A stretch of DNA of 64,000 nucleotides from an uncultured Clostridia bacterium. Lineage in GTDB: Bacteria > Bacillota > Clostridia > Oscillospirales > Acutalibacteraceae. The number at the start of each line of letters is the position of its first letter. Position 1 is the first letter of the stretch. The translations under genes were made by a program, and so were the position numbers. Where the stretch lies: NCBI GenBank assembly GCA_947625785.1, contig CANQPS010000013.1:24303-88302 (forward strand), read 5' to 3'. Below the pieces are notes generated by a model, which saw nothing but the letters and a program-made list of their open reading frames with translations, was not told where the DNA came from and did not search any database. Below are positions 27,307-35,024 of this stretch, in pieces.

Positions 27307-27882
27307 TTATGCACTTATATTTTCACTAATAGTACGATTTTCAGTATTTCTTATAAATATAGCTTTAAATACCGTTCTGATAAGTGGCTGAATAAAAAAT
27401 AACTGCGAAAAAAATGCAAACGGTAAATTATAACATACGAGTTTTATCCAATTAGCGAGTAATGTTAAAATGTTAAATCCAGCATAATAAGGATAATACA
27501 TAACAGATGCTAATAAACTCATAGCGGGGCACATTATTGCAACAGTAGCACAAATAATTGCCGTTTCAAATAAAACAGGATGTGTTTCTCTTGGATTAAA
27601 AACACGACAAGCCATCTTAAACGACATAGGACTGCCTACGAATATTTCAAGACAATAGGCTAAAATGAATTCAACTATAATTACTGCCCATATCGGCAAA
27701 TATCTGCCAAACATATAAATGCCGCCTTGCATATTTATAGCAGATAAAACACTGTCTGAATTATTAATACTCATCAGTGTATTACCATTTACAACATAAA
27801 GACTATAAAATACATAGGCGTGTACTGTAACAATTACAGTTAAAAGTGCAAAAATCATTCTTTGAAATTGGTTTTTTGGCAT
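27307..27882 (-). CDS. DUF2798-like small integral membrane protein
   Basis: A 191-residue protein with four predicted membrane helices arranged as two similar halves. The first half starts PKNQFQRMIFALLTVIVTVHAYVFYSLYV; the second contains FETAIICATVAIMCPAMSLLASVMYY after a linker. This duplicated two-helix layout is that of DUF2798 proteins, whose function is unknown. It has AGGAG upstream of ATG and stands alone, behind a long leader that can fold into a three-way junction. A role in transport or membrane stress is a guess. Confidence 0.7.
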   Translation of the reverse strand: MPKNQFQRMIFALLTVIVTVHAYVFYSLYVVNGNTLMSINNSDSVLSAINMQGGIYMFGRYLPIWAVIIVEFILAYCLEIFVGSPMSFKMACRVFNPRETHPVLFETAIICATVAIMCPAMSLLASVMYYPYYAGFNILTLLANWIKLVCYNLPFAFFSQLFFIQPLIRTVFKAIFIRNTENRTISENISA

Positions 27883-27914
27883 AAAAAAATAACTCCTTTT
27901 TTAAACACAAAAAA

Positions 27915-28000
27915 GACACAAAATAATACACAACTCATAAATCCTTTTATAAAAACATAATTACCGTAATCAGATTTATGTGCTATGCACTACTTGTGTC
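27915..28000 (-). promoter_or_regulatory. Candidate structured leader RNA upstream of the DUF2798-like gene
   Basis: On the minus strand the sequence folds into three helices: an outer GACACAA/TTGTGTC (28000-27994 with 27921-27915), a small GTGC/GCAC hairpin (27990-27980), and CATAAATC/GATTTATG (27980-27973 with 27943-27936) around the near-palindrome ATTACSGTAAT. The last strand of the outer helix is followed by six T residues, as in a terminator. A second TTGTGT (27934-27928 region) could compete for the outer strand. I recognise no known riboswitch class in it. Confidence 0.35.
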
Positions 28001-28140
28001 GTTTATGTATGTTATATTGTAATGATATTTTAACATAAATATATATTTCAGGTCAACTGTTAAATAACTCAGACTTTTTTCAAATCTAAACCAAAATTTA
28101 TAAAAATTAACCATCAATAAAATACAAGACATCTGCTTAT

Positions 28141-28300
28141 GTGACATCCTCCCCCGACTAAAGAGGCGGGGGCTTCCCGACTCCGGCAGGCTTGGTTCTC
28201 GTTCGATAGTACCAATGTACTAAGCATAAGCGAGCTATCCCCGTGTGACCCACGGTTTTGGTGTCAGGGTTATGCAAGAACTAATCGCATACCCTCGTTT
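28141..28300 (-). ncRNA. Probable omega/reRNA of the IS605-type TnpB
   Basis: In IS605 elements the guide scaffold RNA covers the end of tnpB and the right end of the element, with the guide taken from the flanking DNA. Here the 130 bases between the tnpB stop and the right end are GC-rich and fold into hairpins, unlike the AT-rich surroundings. The guide would begin at 28140 on the minus strand (ATAAGCAGATGTCTTGTATT). Extent at the 5' end is not determinable by eye. Confidence 0.5.
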
Positions 28301-29364
28301 CTGATGTTTATGGCTGCGTTTATATCTCTGTTATGATGTGTTTGACAGCAAAGGCAGATCCATTCTCGAACAGACAAATCTTTTGTTTCACTATTTTGGT
28401 ATCCACAGACATTGCAAAGCTGTGAACTTGCAAAAAACTTATCAATCTTTACAAGTTTTTTCCCAAGTTCCTCCAACTTGTATTTCAGAAATGCCGTGAA
28501 CATTCCCCAACCATTATCTGAAACAGATTTGCCGAAATTCAGAGCCTGTGCCATAGCCTGCATATTCAGATTTTCTATACATACACAATCATAGACATTG
28601 GCTATCTGTCTTGACTGCTTGTGCAGAAAATCCTTTCTTTGGTTGGCAATTTTTTCATACAGTCTGGCAACTCTGATACGCTGTTTTTCTCTGTTCTTCG
28701 AGCCTTTCACCATTTTTGACAGTTTTCTTTGTTCTCTTTTCAGTTTCTTTTCGGACAATCTGTAATATCTCGGAAATCCGGAACAGTTTCCGTTGCTGTC
28801 AACATATAATGCGTGCATTGAGAAGTCAAGCCCTAAGAAAGTTTGCGGCACTTGTTCCTGTACTTGGTTTTCGTACTCAAAAAGAATACTTACAAAATAT
28901 TTTCCGTTTGAATTCCGACTTACCGTAGCAGCTTTCAGTTTGTAATCATCAGGTATGTTTCTATACTGTTTCATTTTGACAAAGCCTAATTTCGGAAGTT
29001 TTATCATACCATCCCGAACAACAATATTTCCATTTACACAATTAGTTGTATAACTCCTTTTACTGCCCTTTTTTGACTTGAACTTAGGAAAACCCACCTT
29101 TTTATCTTTGAAAAAATTATTATACGCATCCTGTAAATTCATCTGTGCATTAGCAAGTGCAAGACTATCTACTTCTTTCAGCCACTCAAATTTAACTTTG
29201 TATTGTGCAGGGGTATTATTCAGTTTTTTCTGCGTTTGATGATAGTATTCTATTTTGTCACCCAACATCTTATTGTAGATAAATCTAACGCAGCCGAATG
29301 TCTTTGCAATCATTGTGCTTTGCTCTTCATTCGGATATATCCTGAATTTATAGGCTTTGTTCAT
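28270..29364 (-). CDS. tnpB: RNA-guided endonuclease TnpB
   Basis: A 364-residue TnpB, the ancestor-type of Cas12. The start NKAYKFRIYPNEEQSTMIAKTFGCVRFIYNKML is the HTH_OrfB_IS605 domain. The split RuvC triad is complete: D in FLGLDFSMHALYVD, E in CVCIENLNM, and D in THHNRDINAAINI. The zinc ribbon has CNVCG and CLCC. It should therefore be able to cut DNA with its guide RNA; known TnpB proteins help keep the element at its donor site. AGAGGTGAA lies before the ATG. No frameshift is seen, so the gene is intact. Confidence 0.95.
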   Translation of the reverse strand: MNKAYKFRIYPNEEQSTMIAKTFGCVRFIYNKMLGDKIEYYHQTQKKLNNTPAQYKVKFEWLKEVDSLALANAQMNLQDAYNNFFKDKKVGFPKFKSKKGSKRSYTTNCVNGNIVVRDGMIKLPKLGFVKMKQYRNIPDDYKLKAATVSRNSNGKYFVSILFEYENQVQEQVPQTFLGLDFSMHALYVDSNGNCSGFPRYYRLSEKKLKREQRKLSKMVKGSKNREKQRIRVARLYEKIANQRKDFLHKQSRQIANVYDCVCIENLNMQAMAQALNFGKSVSDNGWGMFTAFLKYKLEELGKKLVKIDKFFASSQLCNVCGYQNSETKDLSVREWICLCCQTHHNRDINAAINIRNEGMRLVLA

Positions 29365-29437
29365 TGCTTTTCACCTCTTTATCCTAAAAATAGCATAAAC
29401 AAAATCGTAAGTCAAGAAAAAATCAGTCTTGCGGCTG

Positions 29438-29486
29438 ACGGGCAATTCATCCCACCGCCTTAGAGGTGGTGGGATGAATTGCCCGT
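29438..29486. repeat. Left-end stem-loop of the IS605-type element
   Basis: ACGGGCAATTCATCCCACC pairs with GGTGGGATGAATTGCCCGT, extended inward by CCT/AGG around a 3-base loop (TAG). It lies about 75 bases upstream of the tnpB start codon. TnpA recognises such hairpins at element ends. Confidence 0.8.
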
Positions 29487-29500
29487 TTAGGTTAAATGTC

Positions 29501-30331
29501 TTATATCTTATTTTTTAAAAGTTCTTTTGCTTTTTTAGCTACATATAAATTATTGCCGTTATCGGCTATAAACTTTAATGTTTCATTAACTTTATTTTCC
29601 TTACCTTCTTTTGAATATATCTCATAGAGATAATATTTATTAAGAACCTTCTGAAAATTATCCGGACATTCTTCCTGTTGATTTTTAAAATATTCTTTAG
29701 CTCCTTTATAATCTCCCTCAAAAACTCTTATTCTATTAGTTAGGAGTTTACTCATACCAACATAATTTTCATAAAAAGGAATATCTTTATCAAACTCGTC
29801 ACCTATCTTTTTTAATTCCTCATAATGTTTTTTAGCTTTATCCAGTTCATTTTTAAAAAGATAGATAAGTGTGAGGTTATACTCTTTTAATATAATAACA
29901 CTCTGATTTTGAGGATTTGAAGGTTTTATATCTATTGTATTATAAATTTTTATTGCCTCGTCAAATTCACCGTTTCCAAAGTATCCCGCCGCATAATTAC
30001 ATCTTGAAACCATAGCAGTAAAACTATTGCTATTATTATTTACTACATCTTTATATAATGATAAGAATTTTTCAGGGTCACATTCATTATCAAGTATTTT
30101 TAGCAAATCATTATGCTGGTCATACGCTTTTTTATTGGCATAAGAGCATACAATAAGCATTATAATTACAAATGACAAAATTGCAAAACAACATTGTACA
30201 CCAAATACAGGTATATTTAATAATGTATATTTTGTAATACCAATTATAACGGCAATCGCCGCCGCAATTACAAGAGCAATAATAAGACCTATAATAAAAA
30301 ATAGTCTTGATTTTTTAAATTTCATAATCAT
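29501..30331 (-). CDS. Membrane-anchored TPR-like protein of unknown function
   Basis: A 276-residue protein with two N-terminal membrane helices (about 8-32 and 36-58 of the chosen frame) followed by a helical soluble domain with TPR-like pairs, for example SFTAMVSRCNYAAGYFGNGEFDEAIKIYNTI and EYNLTLIYLFKNELDKAKKHYEELKKIG, then EGDYKGAKEYFKNQ. These repeats usually bind proteins. Start set at the ATG at 30331, with AGGGGTG nine bases upstream. No partner gene is adjacent: it lies between the tnpB element and coaBC. I do not recognise the family. Confidence 0.7.
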   Translation of the reverse strand: MIMKFKKSRLFFIIGLIIALVIAAAIAVIIGITKYTLLNIPVFGVQCCFAILSFVIIMLIVCSYANKKAYDQHNDLLKILDNECDPEKFLSLYKDVVNNNSNSFTAMVSRCNYAAGYFGNGEFDEAIKIYNTIDIKPSNPQNQSVIILKEYNLTLIYLFKNELDKAKKHYEELKKIGDEFDKDIPFYENYVGMSKLLTNRIRVFEGDYKGAKEYFKNQQEECPDNFQKVLNKYYLYEIYSKEGKENKVNETLKFIADNGNNLYVAKKAKELLKNKI

Positions 30332-30445
30332 ATAGCAATGCACCCCTATTTATTATACGAAAATTATCTAATAGTACATATTGTCGCATAAATTAAGTTA
30401 TTTTTCAAGTACTTTAAACAAAAATTTAAAAACACATACTATCAC

Positions 30446-30473
30446 TTGATTTTAAACAAAAATATGATATGAT
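30446..30473 (+). promoter_or_regulatory. coaBC promoter
   Basis: TTGATT (30446-30451) and TATGAT (30468-30473) are separated by 16 bases, about 50 bases before the coaBC start codon and facing it. Confidence 0.5.
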
Positions 30474-30521
30474 ATTAAATATATTTTAAGGAAAATTTTT
30501 AATGGAGTGACATAGATATTT

Positions 30522-31715
30522 ATGAATAATAATACTAAATCAGTTTTATTATGTGTATCAGGCGGCATAGCTTGTTATAAAATTCCTAATCTTGCAAGTA
30601 TTTTAATCAAGAAGGGCTACGATGTAAATGTAATAATGACTGAAAATGCAACGAATTTTATTACCCAAAATACATTTGAAGCATTAACCCATAATAAATG
30701 TATAGTTGATACCTTTGACAGAAATCATTCTTGGGAAATAGAACATATATCACTGGCTAAAAAATCAGATATTGTTATGATTGCACCCGCAACCGCTAAT
30801 ATAATAGGCAAAATTGCCAACGGTATAGCTGACGATATGTTGACAACAACTGTACTTGCTTGTAAATGTCCAATATATATTGCACCGGCTATGAATTCCA
30901 ATATGTACGAAAATACAATAGTTCAAGATAATCTTCTTAAACTTAAAAAATTCGGATATAAAATAATATCTCCAATATATGGGCATCTGGCTTGTGGTGA
31001 AAACGGAAACGGAAAAATGCCCGAGCCATCTGAACTGTATCAATATATCGAAAAAGAACTGGCATTTAATAAAGATATGCAGGGACTTAATGTATTGGTT
31101 ACAGCAGGTGCAACACAAGAATCAATAGACCCTGTAAGATATATAACAAATCATTCCTCAGGTAAAATGGGTTATGCGATAGCCAAAAATGCTATGCTCA
31201 GAGGTGCAAATGTAACATTAATAAGTGGTCAAACATCATTACCCAATATTCCTTTTATAAAAAATATCAAGGTAGTATCCGCACAAGATATGTTTGAAAG
31301 TGTTAAAGATAATATAAATCAATGTGATATATTAATAATGTCCGCAGCAGTAGCAGATTATACGCCTTTAAATGTAAGTGATAATAAAATAAAAAAATCA
31401 GACGATAATATGTACATATCTCTTAAACGCACAACGGATATTCTTCGATATGTCGGGGAAAATAAAAGGAACAATCAATTTATATGTGGATTTTCTATGG
31501 AAACCGAAAATATGATTGAAAATTCAAAAGCTAAATTGAAAAATAAAAAACTTGATATGATAGCTTGCAATAATCTTAAAACAGAAGGTGCGGGATTTCA
31601 GGTTGATACAAATGTTATAACATTAATCACAAATGACGGTCAAATAGAATTTGGATTATTAAGCAAAGAGGATACAGCTAAAAGGCTACTTGACGAAATA
31701 ATTATAAGATTATAG
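30522..31715 (+). CDS. coaBC: Phosphopantothenoylcysteine synthetase/decarboxylase
   Basis: A 397-residue bifunctional enzyme of CoA synthesis. The N-terminal flavoprotein half (CoaC) has SGGIACYKIPNL, the catalytic histidine in IEHISLAKKSD, PAMNSNMYEN, and the active-site cysteine in GHLACGENGNGKMPEP. The C-terminal half (CoaB) begins near 190 with VLVTAGATQESIDPVRYITNHSSGKMGYAIA and has SAAVADYTP. It joins 4'-phosphopantothenate to cysteine using CTP, then decarboxylates it. The gene stands alone with its own promoter. Confidence 0.96.
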   Translation: MNNNTKSVLLCVSGGIACYKIPNLASILIKKGYDVNVIMTENATNFITQNTFEALTHNKCIVDTFDRNHSWEIEHISLAKKSDIVMIAPATANIIGKIANGIADDMLTTTVLACKCPIYIAPAMNSNMYENTIVQDNLLKLKKFGYKIISPIYGHLACGENGNGKMPEPSELYQYIEKELAFNKDMQGLNVLVTAGATQESIDPVRYITNHSSGKMGYAIAKNAMLRGANVTLISGQTSLPNIPFIKNIKVVSAQDMFESVKDNINQCDILIMSAAVADYTPLNVSDNKIKKSDDNMYISLKRTTDILRYVGENKRNNQFICGFSMETENMIENSKAKLKNKKLDMIACNNLKTEGAGFQVDTNVITLITNDGQIEFGLLSKEDTAKRLLDEIIIRL

Positions 31716-31769
31716 AAATTCAAATAATTACTTTTTCAAAAATCATTAAACAAAAATAGGTTTCACTCC

Positions 31770-31995
31770 TTGCCCAGAGCGACCAAAGGCTCTGCCCTCG
31801 GCTAGTGGGACTTCGCCCCACACCTCATAAGGGCTCCGCCCTTAACCCGCAAGCCTTTTGAAAAAGGCTTGACCGAAAACTTTTACCCTTAAAAAATTAA
31901 AAGTTTTTGAGAGTTTTAAGAGAACTTTTTTCAAAAAGTTCTCTTAACAGGTCGAGGGCAGAGCCATCGTGGGGTGTGGGGCAAAGCCCCGCTAA
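31770..31995. repeat. GC-rich mosaic of nested hairpins (dispersed repeat island)
   Basis: The stretch between coaBC and rpsO contains a series of perfect stem-loops: AAGGGC/GCCCTT, AAGCCTTTT/AAAAGGCTT, a 15-bp stem TTAAGAGAACTTTTT/AAAAAGTTCTCTTAA, and GGGGC/GCCCC. Two outer segments, GGCTCTGCCCTCG (31788-31800) and CGAGGGCAGAGCC (31953-31965), are exact inverted repeats, each followed or preceded by a copy of a GTGGGG-type stem. Composition is much richer in GC than the flanks. No gene is seen. It resembles a MITE- or REP-type inserted element. Confidence 0.6.
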
Positions 31996-32026
31996 TAAAA
32001 ATACGAATTTTAGAATAAAAAAACTC

Positions 32027-32055
32027 TTTACTTTATTTTGGCAATATGATATAAT
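32027..32055 (+). promoter_or_regulatory. rpsO promoter
   Basis: TTTACT (32027-32032) and TATAAT (32050-32055) with 17 bases between, about 140 bases before the rpsO start, leaving room for the folded leader. Confidence 0.55.
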
Positions 32056-32090
32056 CCTAATTGTTTGAATTATTATATTCAAATATGATA

Positions 32091-32159
32091 CCATATTCTC
32101 GGTCTGGGGACTAAGCCGCTATCATCGGATTTCACCTACCCCTTAATCTGTGAGTATGG
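32091..32159 (+). promoter_or_regulatory. Structured rpsO leader, probable S15 autoregulatory element
   Basis: CCATATTCTC (32091-32100) pairs with GTGAGTATGG (32150-32159), with an inner GGGG/CCCC helix and a loop region of about 30 bases. It ends shortly before the AAAAAGGTGG ribosome site. Ribosomal protein S15 represses its own mRNA through leader structures that differ between lineages, so this is the natural site; I cannot match it to a specific described class. Confidence 0.5.
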
Positions 32160-32193
32160 ATAATAAAAATTTTTTAAAAAGGTGGCTAATAAA

Positions 32194-32457
32194 ATGCTAA
32201 AAGAAGAAAAAAATGCTATTATCGCTCAATATGCCCAACACGAGGGTGATACAGGTTCTCCGGAAGTTCAAATAGCTCTTTTAACAAAAAGAATTAATGA
32301 CCTTACCGAACACCTTAAAACACACAAAAAAGACCATCATTCCCGCAGAGGTCTTTTGAAAATGGTTGGTAAAAGAAGAAATCTTCTTGCTTACTTAACT
32401 AAAGTCGATATTGAAAGATACCGTAGTATTATCGCAAGATTAGGTATCCGTAAATAA
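32194..32457 (+). CDS. rpsO: 30S ribosomal protein S15
   Basis: An 87-residue small-subunit protein that binds the central domain of 16S rRNA early in assembly. The highly conserved core [38 protein letters not shown] and [10 protein letters not shown] is present. The ATG at 32194 was preferred to the GTG at 32182, because the AAAAAGGTGG site is then nine bases away and the resulting start [12 protein letters not shown] fits the family. It lies upstream of pnp, the conserved rpsO-pnp pair, and is followed by a terminator-like hairpin. Confidence 0.97.
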   Translation: MLKEEKNAIIAQYAQHEGDTGSPEVQIALLTKRINDLTEHLKTHKKDHHSRRGLLKMVGKRRNLLAYLTKVDIERYRSIIARLGIRK

Positions 32458-32470
32458 TTTTTACGCTCAT

Positions 32471-32503
32471 ATAGGCAGATAGTAATTTGCTATCTGCCTT
32501 TTA
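32471..32503 (+). terminator. rpsO hairpin terminator
   Basis: GGCAGATAG and CTATCTGCC surround TAATTTG, followed by TTTTATG. Placed 15 bases after the rpsO stop. Confidence 0.75.
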
Positions 32504-32544
32504 TGATAATAAAGAATAATTTATTTAATATATAGGCGTTTGGA

Positions 32545-32600
32545 TTTAGCAGTTAAACAAAACTTCAAATATAATTTAAAGTTTTGTTTTATTGCTAATA
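32545..32600 (+). promoter_or_regulatory. Long hairpin in the rpsO-pnp interval
   Basis: Arms of about 20 bases, TTAGCAGTTAAACAAAACTT and AAGTTTTGTTTTATTGCTAA, pair with only a few mismatches; the perfect inner part is AAACAAAACTT/AAGTTTTGTTT (32555-32565, 32579-32589). In enteric bacteria a hairpin at this place is cut by RNase III and lets PNPase control its own mRNA. The same role here is inferred from position only. Confidence 0.5.
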
Positions 32601-32661
32601 TCTTGCCCTATATTTAATCAAAATTATTTATAAGCATAATTTAATTGGAGGTTAAATATTA

Positions 32662-34839
32662 ATGTTTGAAAATTACAGAGTTTTTGAAACAGAATTTGCC
32701 GGAAGACCTTTAAAAGTTGAAACCGGTAAAATGACACAACTTGCAAACGGAGCTTGTCTGGTTCATTATGGTGAAACCGTTGTTCATATTGCTGTAACGG
32801 CTTCACCAAAACCAAGAGATGGTGTTGACTTCTTTCCTTTGTCAGTAGACTATGAAGAAAAAATGTATGCTGTTGGTAAAATTCCAGGCTCATACACCAA
32901 AAGAGAAGGCAGACCTTCCGACAAAGCTATTCTTGTTTCAAGAGTTATTGACAGACCTATACGACCTTTATTCCCTAAGGATATGAGAAACGATGTTTCC
33001 GTTACTTGTACAGTAATGGCTGTTGACCCCGATTGCTCTCCTGAAATTACCGCTATGGTTGGTACATCTATTGCAATTTCAATATCTGATATTCCTTGGA
33101 ACGGTCCTATATCTGCGGTTTCTGTCGGTCTTGTTGACGGCGAATTTATTATAAATCCAACAAAATCCCAAAGGGAAATTTCTCAAATGGCTGTAACAGT
33201 TGCCTCTACCGAAAGTAAAATTCCTATGATTGAAGCCGGTGCAAATATTGTCAGCGATGAAGTTATGTTTAATGGTATTATGGCGGGCCACGAAGCTAAC
33301 CAACATATAATTAAATTTATAAACCAAATTAAAGCGGAAATCGGCAGAGAAAAATTCACTTACCCAAGCAATGAACCTGACGAGGAAATGTTCAATGCAA
33401 TTAAAGAATTTGCTGTAAATGACATTAAATTTGCTATGGATACTGACGATAAAAAAATTCGTGACGAAAGATTAAATCCTATCTATGAAGCTGTTCACGC
33501 TAAATTCGATGAAATTTACCCTGAACAGGAAACTAAAATAGATGAATGCCTTTATAAAACACAAAAATATATAGTTCGCCGTTGGCTGCTTGATGAAAAT
33601 AAGCGTGTTGACGGTCGTGCTATGAATCAAATGCGTCCTCTTGCATCTGAGGTTTCTGTATTGCCAAGAGTACACGGCTCAGGATTATTTACAAGAGGTC
33701 AAACGCAAGTTCTTACAATCGCAACATTAGGTTCTATCAGTGAACAACAAACATTTGACGGAATAGACGATGAAGTTTCTAAACGATATATACACCACTA
33801 TAATTTCCCTTCATATTCCGTTGGCGAAACAAAAGCAAGCAGAGGTCCGGGCAGACGAGAAATAGGGCACGGTGCTCTGGCTGAAAGAGCATTAGTTCCT
33901 GTTATTCCATCTGTTGAGGAATTCCCTTATACTATAAGACTTGTTTCTGAAATATTATCTTCAAACGGTTCTACATCACAAGGTTCTATTTGTGGTTCGA
34001 CACTTGCACTTATGGACGCCGGCGTTCCTATTAAAGCACCTGTTGCCGGTATCTCCTGCGGTCTTATAACAGAGGGTGACCGTTGGATGACTATGGTTGA
34101 TATTCAGGGAGTTGAAGATTTCTTTGGTGATATGGACTTTAAGGTTGCAGGTACTCACGAAGGTATTACAGCAATTCAAATGGATTTAAAAATCGATGGT
34201 CTTACCCCTGAAATCATAAAGGAAGCTCTTGAAAAAACACATATCGCCCGTAACTATATCCTTGACGAAATTATGTTGAAAGCTATCCCAGAACCAAGAA
34301 AAGAACTTTCTAAATATGCACCAAAAGTGTTGTCTTTAAAAGTTCCTGTTGACAAAATCAGAGAAGTTATAGGCTCAGGCGGTAAAGTTATTCAAAAAAT
34401 CTGTGCCGAATGTGATGTTAAAGTAGATATCGATGAGGACGGAAAAACATTTATAGGTGGTACTAATATCGAAAATTGTAAACGAGCTTTAACTATTATT
34501 AATACTATTATTTGTGACCCTGAACCGGGTGCTATATATAAGGGACGAGTTACAAGACTTATGGATTTTGGGGCTTTTGTTGAAATTGCTCCGGGTAAAG
34601 AGGGACTTTGTCATATTTCCCAACTTGACATTAAACGCACAGATAAAGTTACTGATGTTGTCAATATTGATGATGAAATCATAGTTAAAGTTGTCGAAAT
34701 AGACGATAAAGGAAGAATTAACCTCTCAAGACGAGATGCTCTCATTGAAATTGAAGGTGCTGTCCCTGAAAATGATTTTTCTGCCGGACGCAAATCTGAT
34801 AAACGATTTAACCAGAAAAATAATAAACAACATCATTAA
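32662..34839 (+). CDS. pnp: Polyribonucleotide nucleotidyltransferase (PNPase)
   Basis: A 725-residue 3'-5' phosphorolytic exoribonuclease. Two RNase PH domains are visible: first at about 10-140 (KVETGKMTQLANGACLVHYGETVV, then REGRPSDKAILVSRVIDRPIRPLFP), second from about 310 (VLPRVHGSGLFTRGQTQVLTIATLG, with ASRGPGRREIGHGALAERAL and the catalytic aspartates in MTMVDIQGVEDFFGDMDFKVAGT). KH domain (VPVDKIREVIGSGGKVI) and S1 domain (YKGRVTRLMDFGAFVEIAPGKEGLCHISQL) complete the C-terminus. TTGGAGG precedes the ATG. A hairpin terminator follows at 34867. Confidence 0.98.
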   Translation: MFENYRVFETEFAGRPLKVETGKMTQLANGACLVHYGETVVHIAVTASPKPRDGVDFFPLSVDYEEKMYAVGKIPGSYTKREGRPSDKAILVSRVIDRPIRPLFPKDMRNDVSVTCTVMAVDPDCSPEITAMVGTSIAISISDIPWNGPISAVSVGLVDGEFIINPTKSQREISQMAVTVASTESKIPMIEAGANIVSDEVMFNGIMAGHEANQHIIKFINQIKAEIGREKFTYPSNEPDEEMFNAIKEFAVNDIKFAMDTDDKKIRDERLNPIYEAVHAKFDEIYPEQETKIDECLYKTQKYIVRRWLLDENKRVDGRAMNQMRPLASEVSVLPRVHGSGLFTRGQTQVLTIATLGSISEQQTFDGIDDEVSKRYIHHYNFPSYSVGETKASRGPGRREIGHGALAERALVPVIPSVEEFPYTIRLVSEILSSNGSTSQGSICGSTLALMDAGVPIKAPVAGISCGLITEGDRWMTMVDIQGVEDFFGDMDFKVAGTHEGITAIQMDLKIDGLTPEIIKEALEKTHIARNYILDEIMLKAIPEPRKELSKYAPKVLSLKVPVDKIREVIGSGGKVIQKICAECDVKVDIDEDGKTFIGGTNIENCKRALTIINTIICDPEPGAIYKGRVTRLMDFGAFVEIAPGKEGLCHISQLDIKRTDKVTDVVNIDDEIIVKVVEIDDKGRINLSRRDALIEIEGAVPENDFSAGRKSDKRFNQKNNKQHH

Positions 34840-34866
34840 TAGTTTAAAAAAACTCTAATATAAAAT

Positions 34867-34908
34867 ATCTCTTGCGGCGATTTTTTATTCTGCCACAAGA
34901 GATTTTTA
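34867..34908 (+). terminator. pnp terminator
   Basis: ATCTCTTG with CAAGAGAT, plus inner GGC/GCC, followed by TTTTATATATT. Confidence 0.75.
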
Positions 34909-34981
34909 TATATTATAAGAGTTAATTATTATAAATAAATAAGGAAATCCGCAGAAAATTGCCTGATAATAAAAATAAAAA

Positions 34982-35019
34982 ATTCAGACTATATCTTATA
35001 GAATAGATATAGTCTGAAT
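34982..35019 (-). terminator. Terminator of the arginine operon
   Basis: A 15-bp perfect stem, ATTCAGACTATATCT with AGATATAGTCTGAAT around an 8-base loop, lies just past the argF stop; on the minus strand it is followed by TTTTTTATTTTT. Confidence 0.85.
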
Positions 35020-35024
35020 ATTTA

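Larger units (their letters stand above)
28138..29490 (-). mobile_element. IS200/IS605-family element with tnpB only (IS1341 type)
   Basis: The element carries tnpB and no tnpA. The end next to the tnpB stop has the hairpin CCCCCG/CGGGGG (28151-28172) followed by GGATGTCAC, the usual right end of these elements, so the boundary is near 28141. On the other side, 29438-29486, is a near-perfect 22-bp stem-loop (arms around CGGGCAATTCATCCCACC). Ends of this family form hairpins, not inverted terminal repeats. Mobility would need a TnpA supplied from elsewhere. The exact left boundary is uncertain. Confidence 0.85.
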
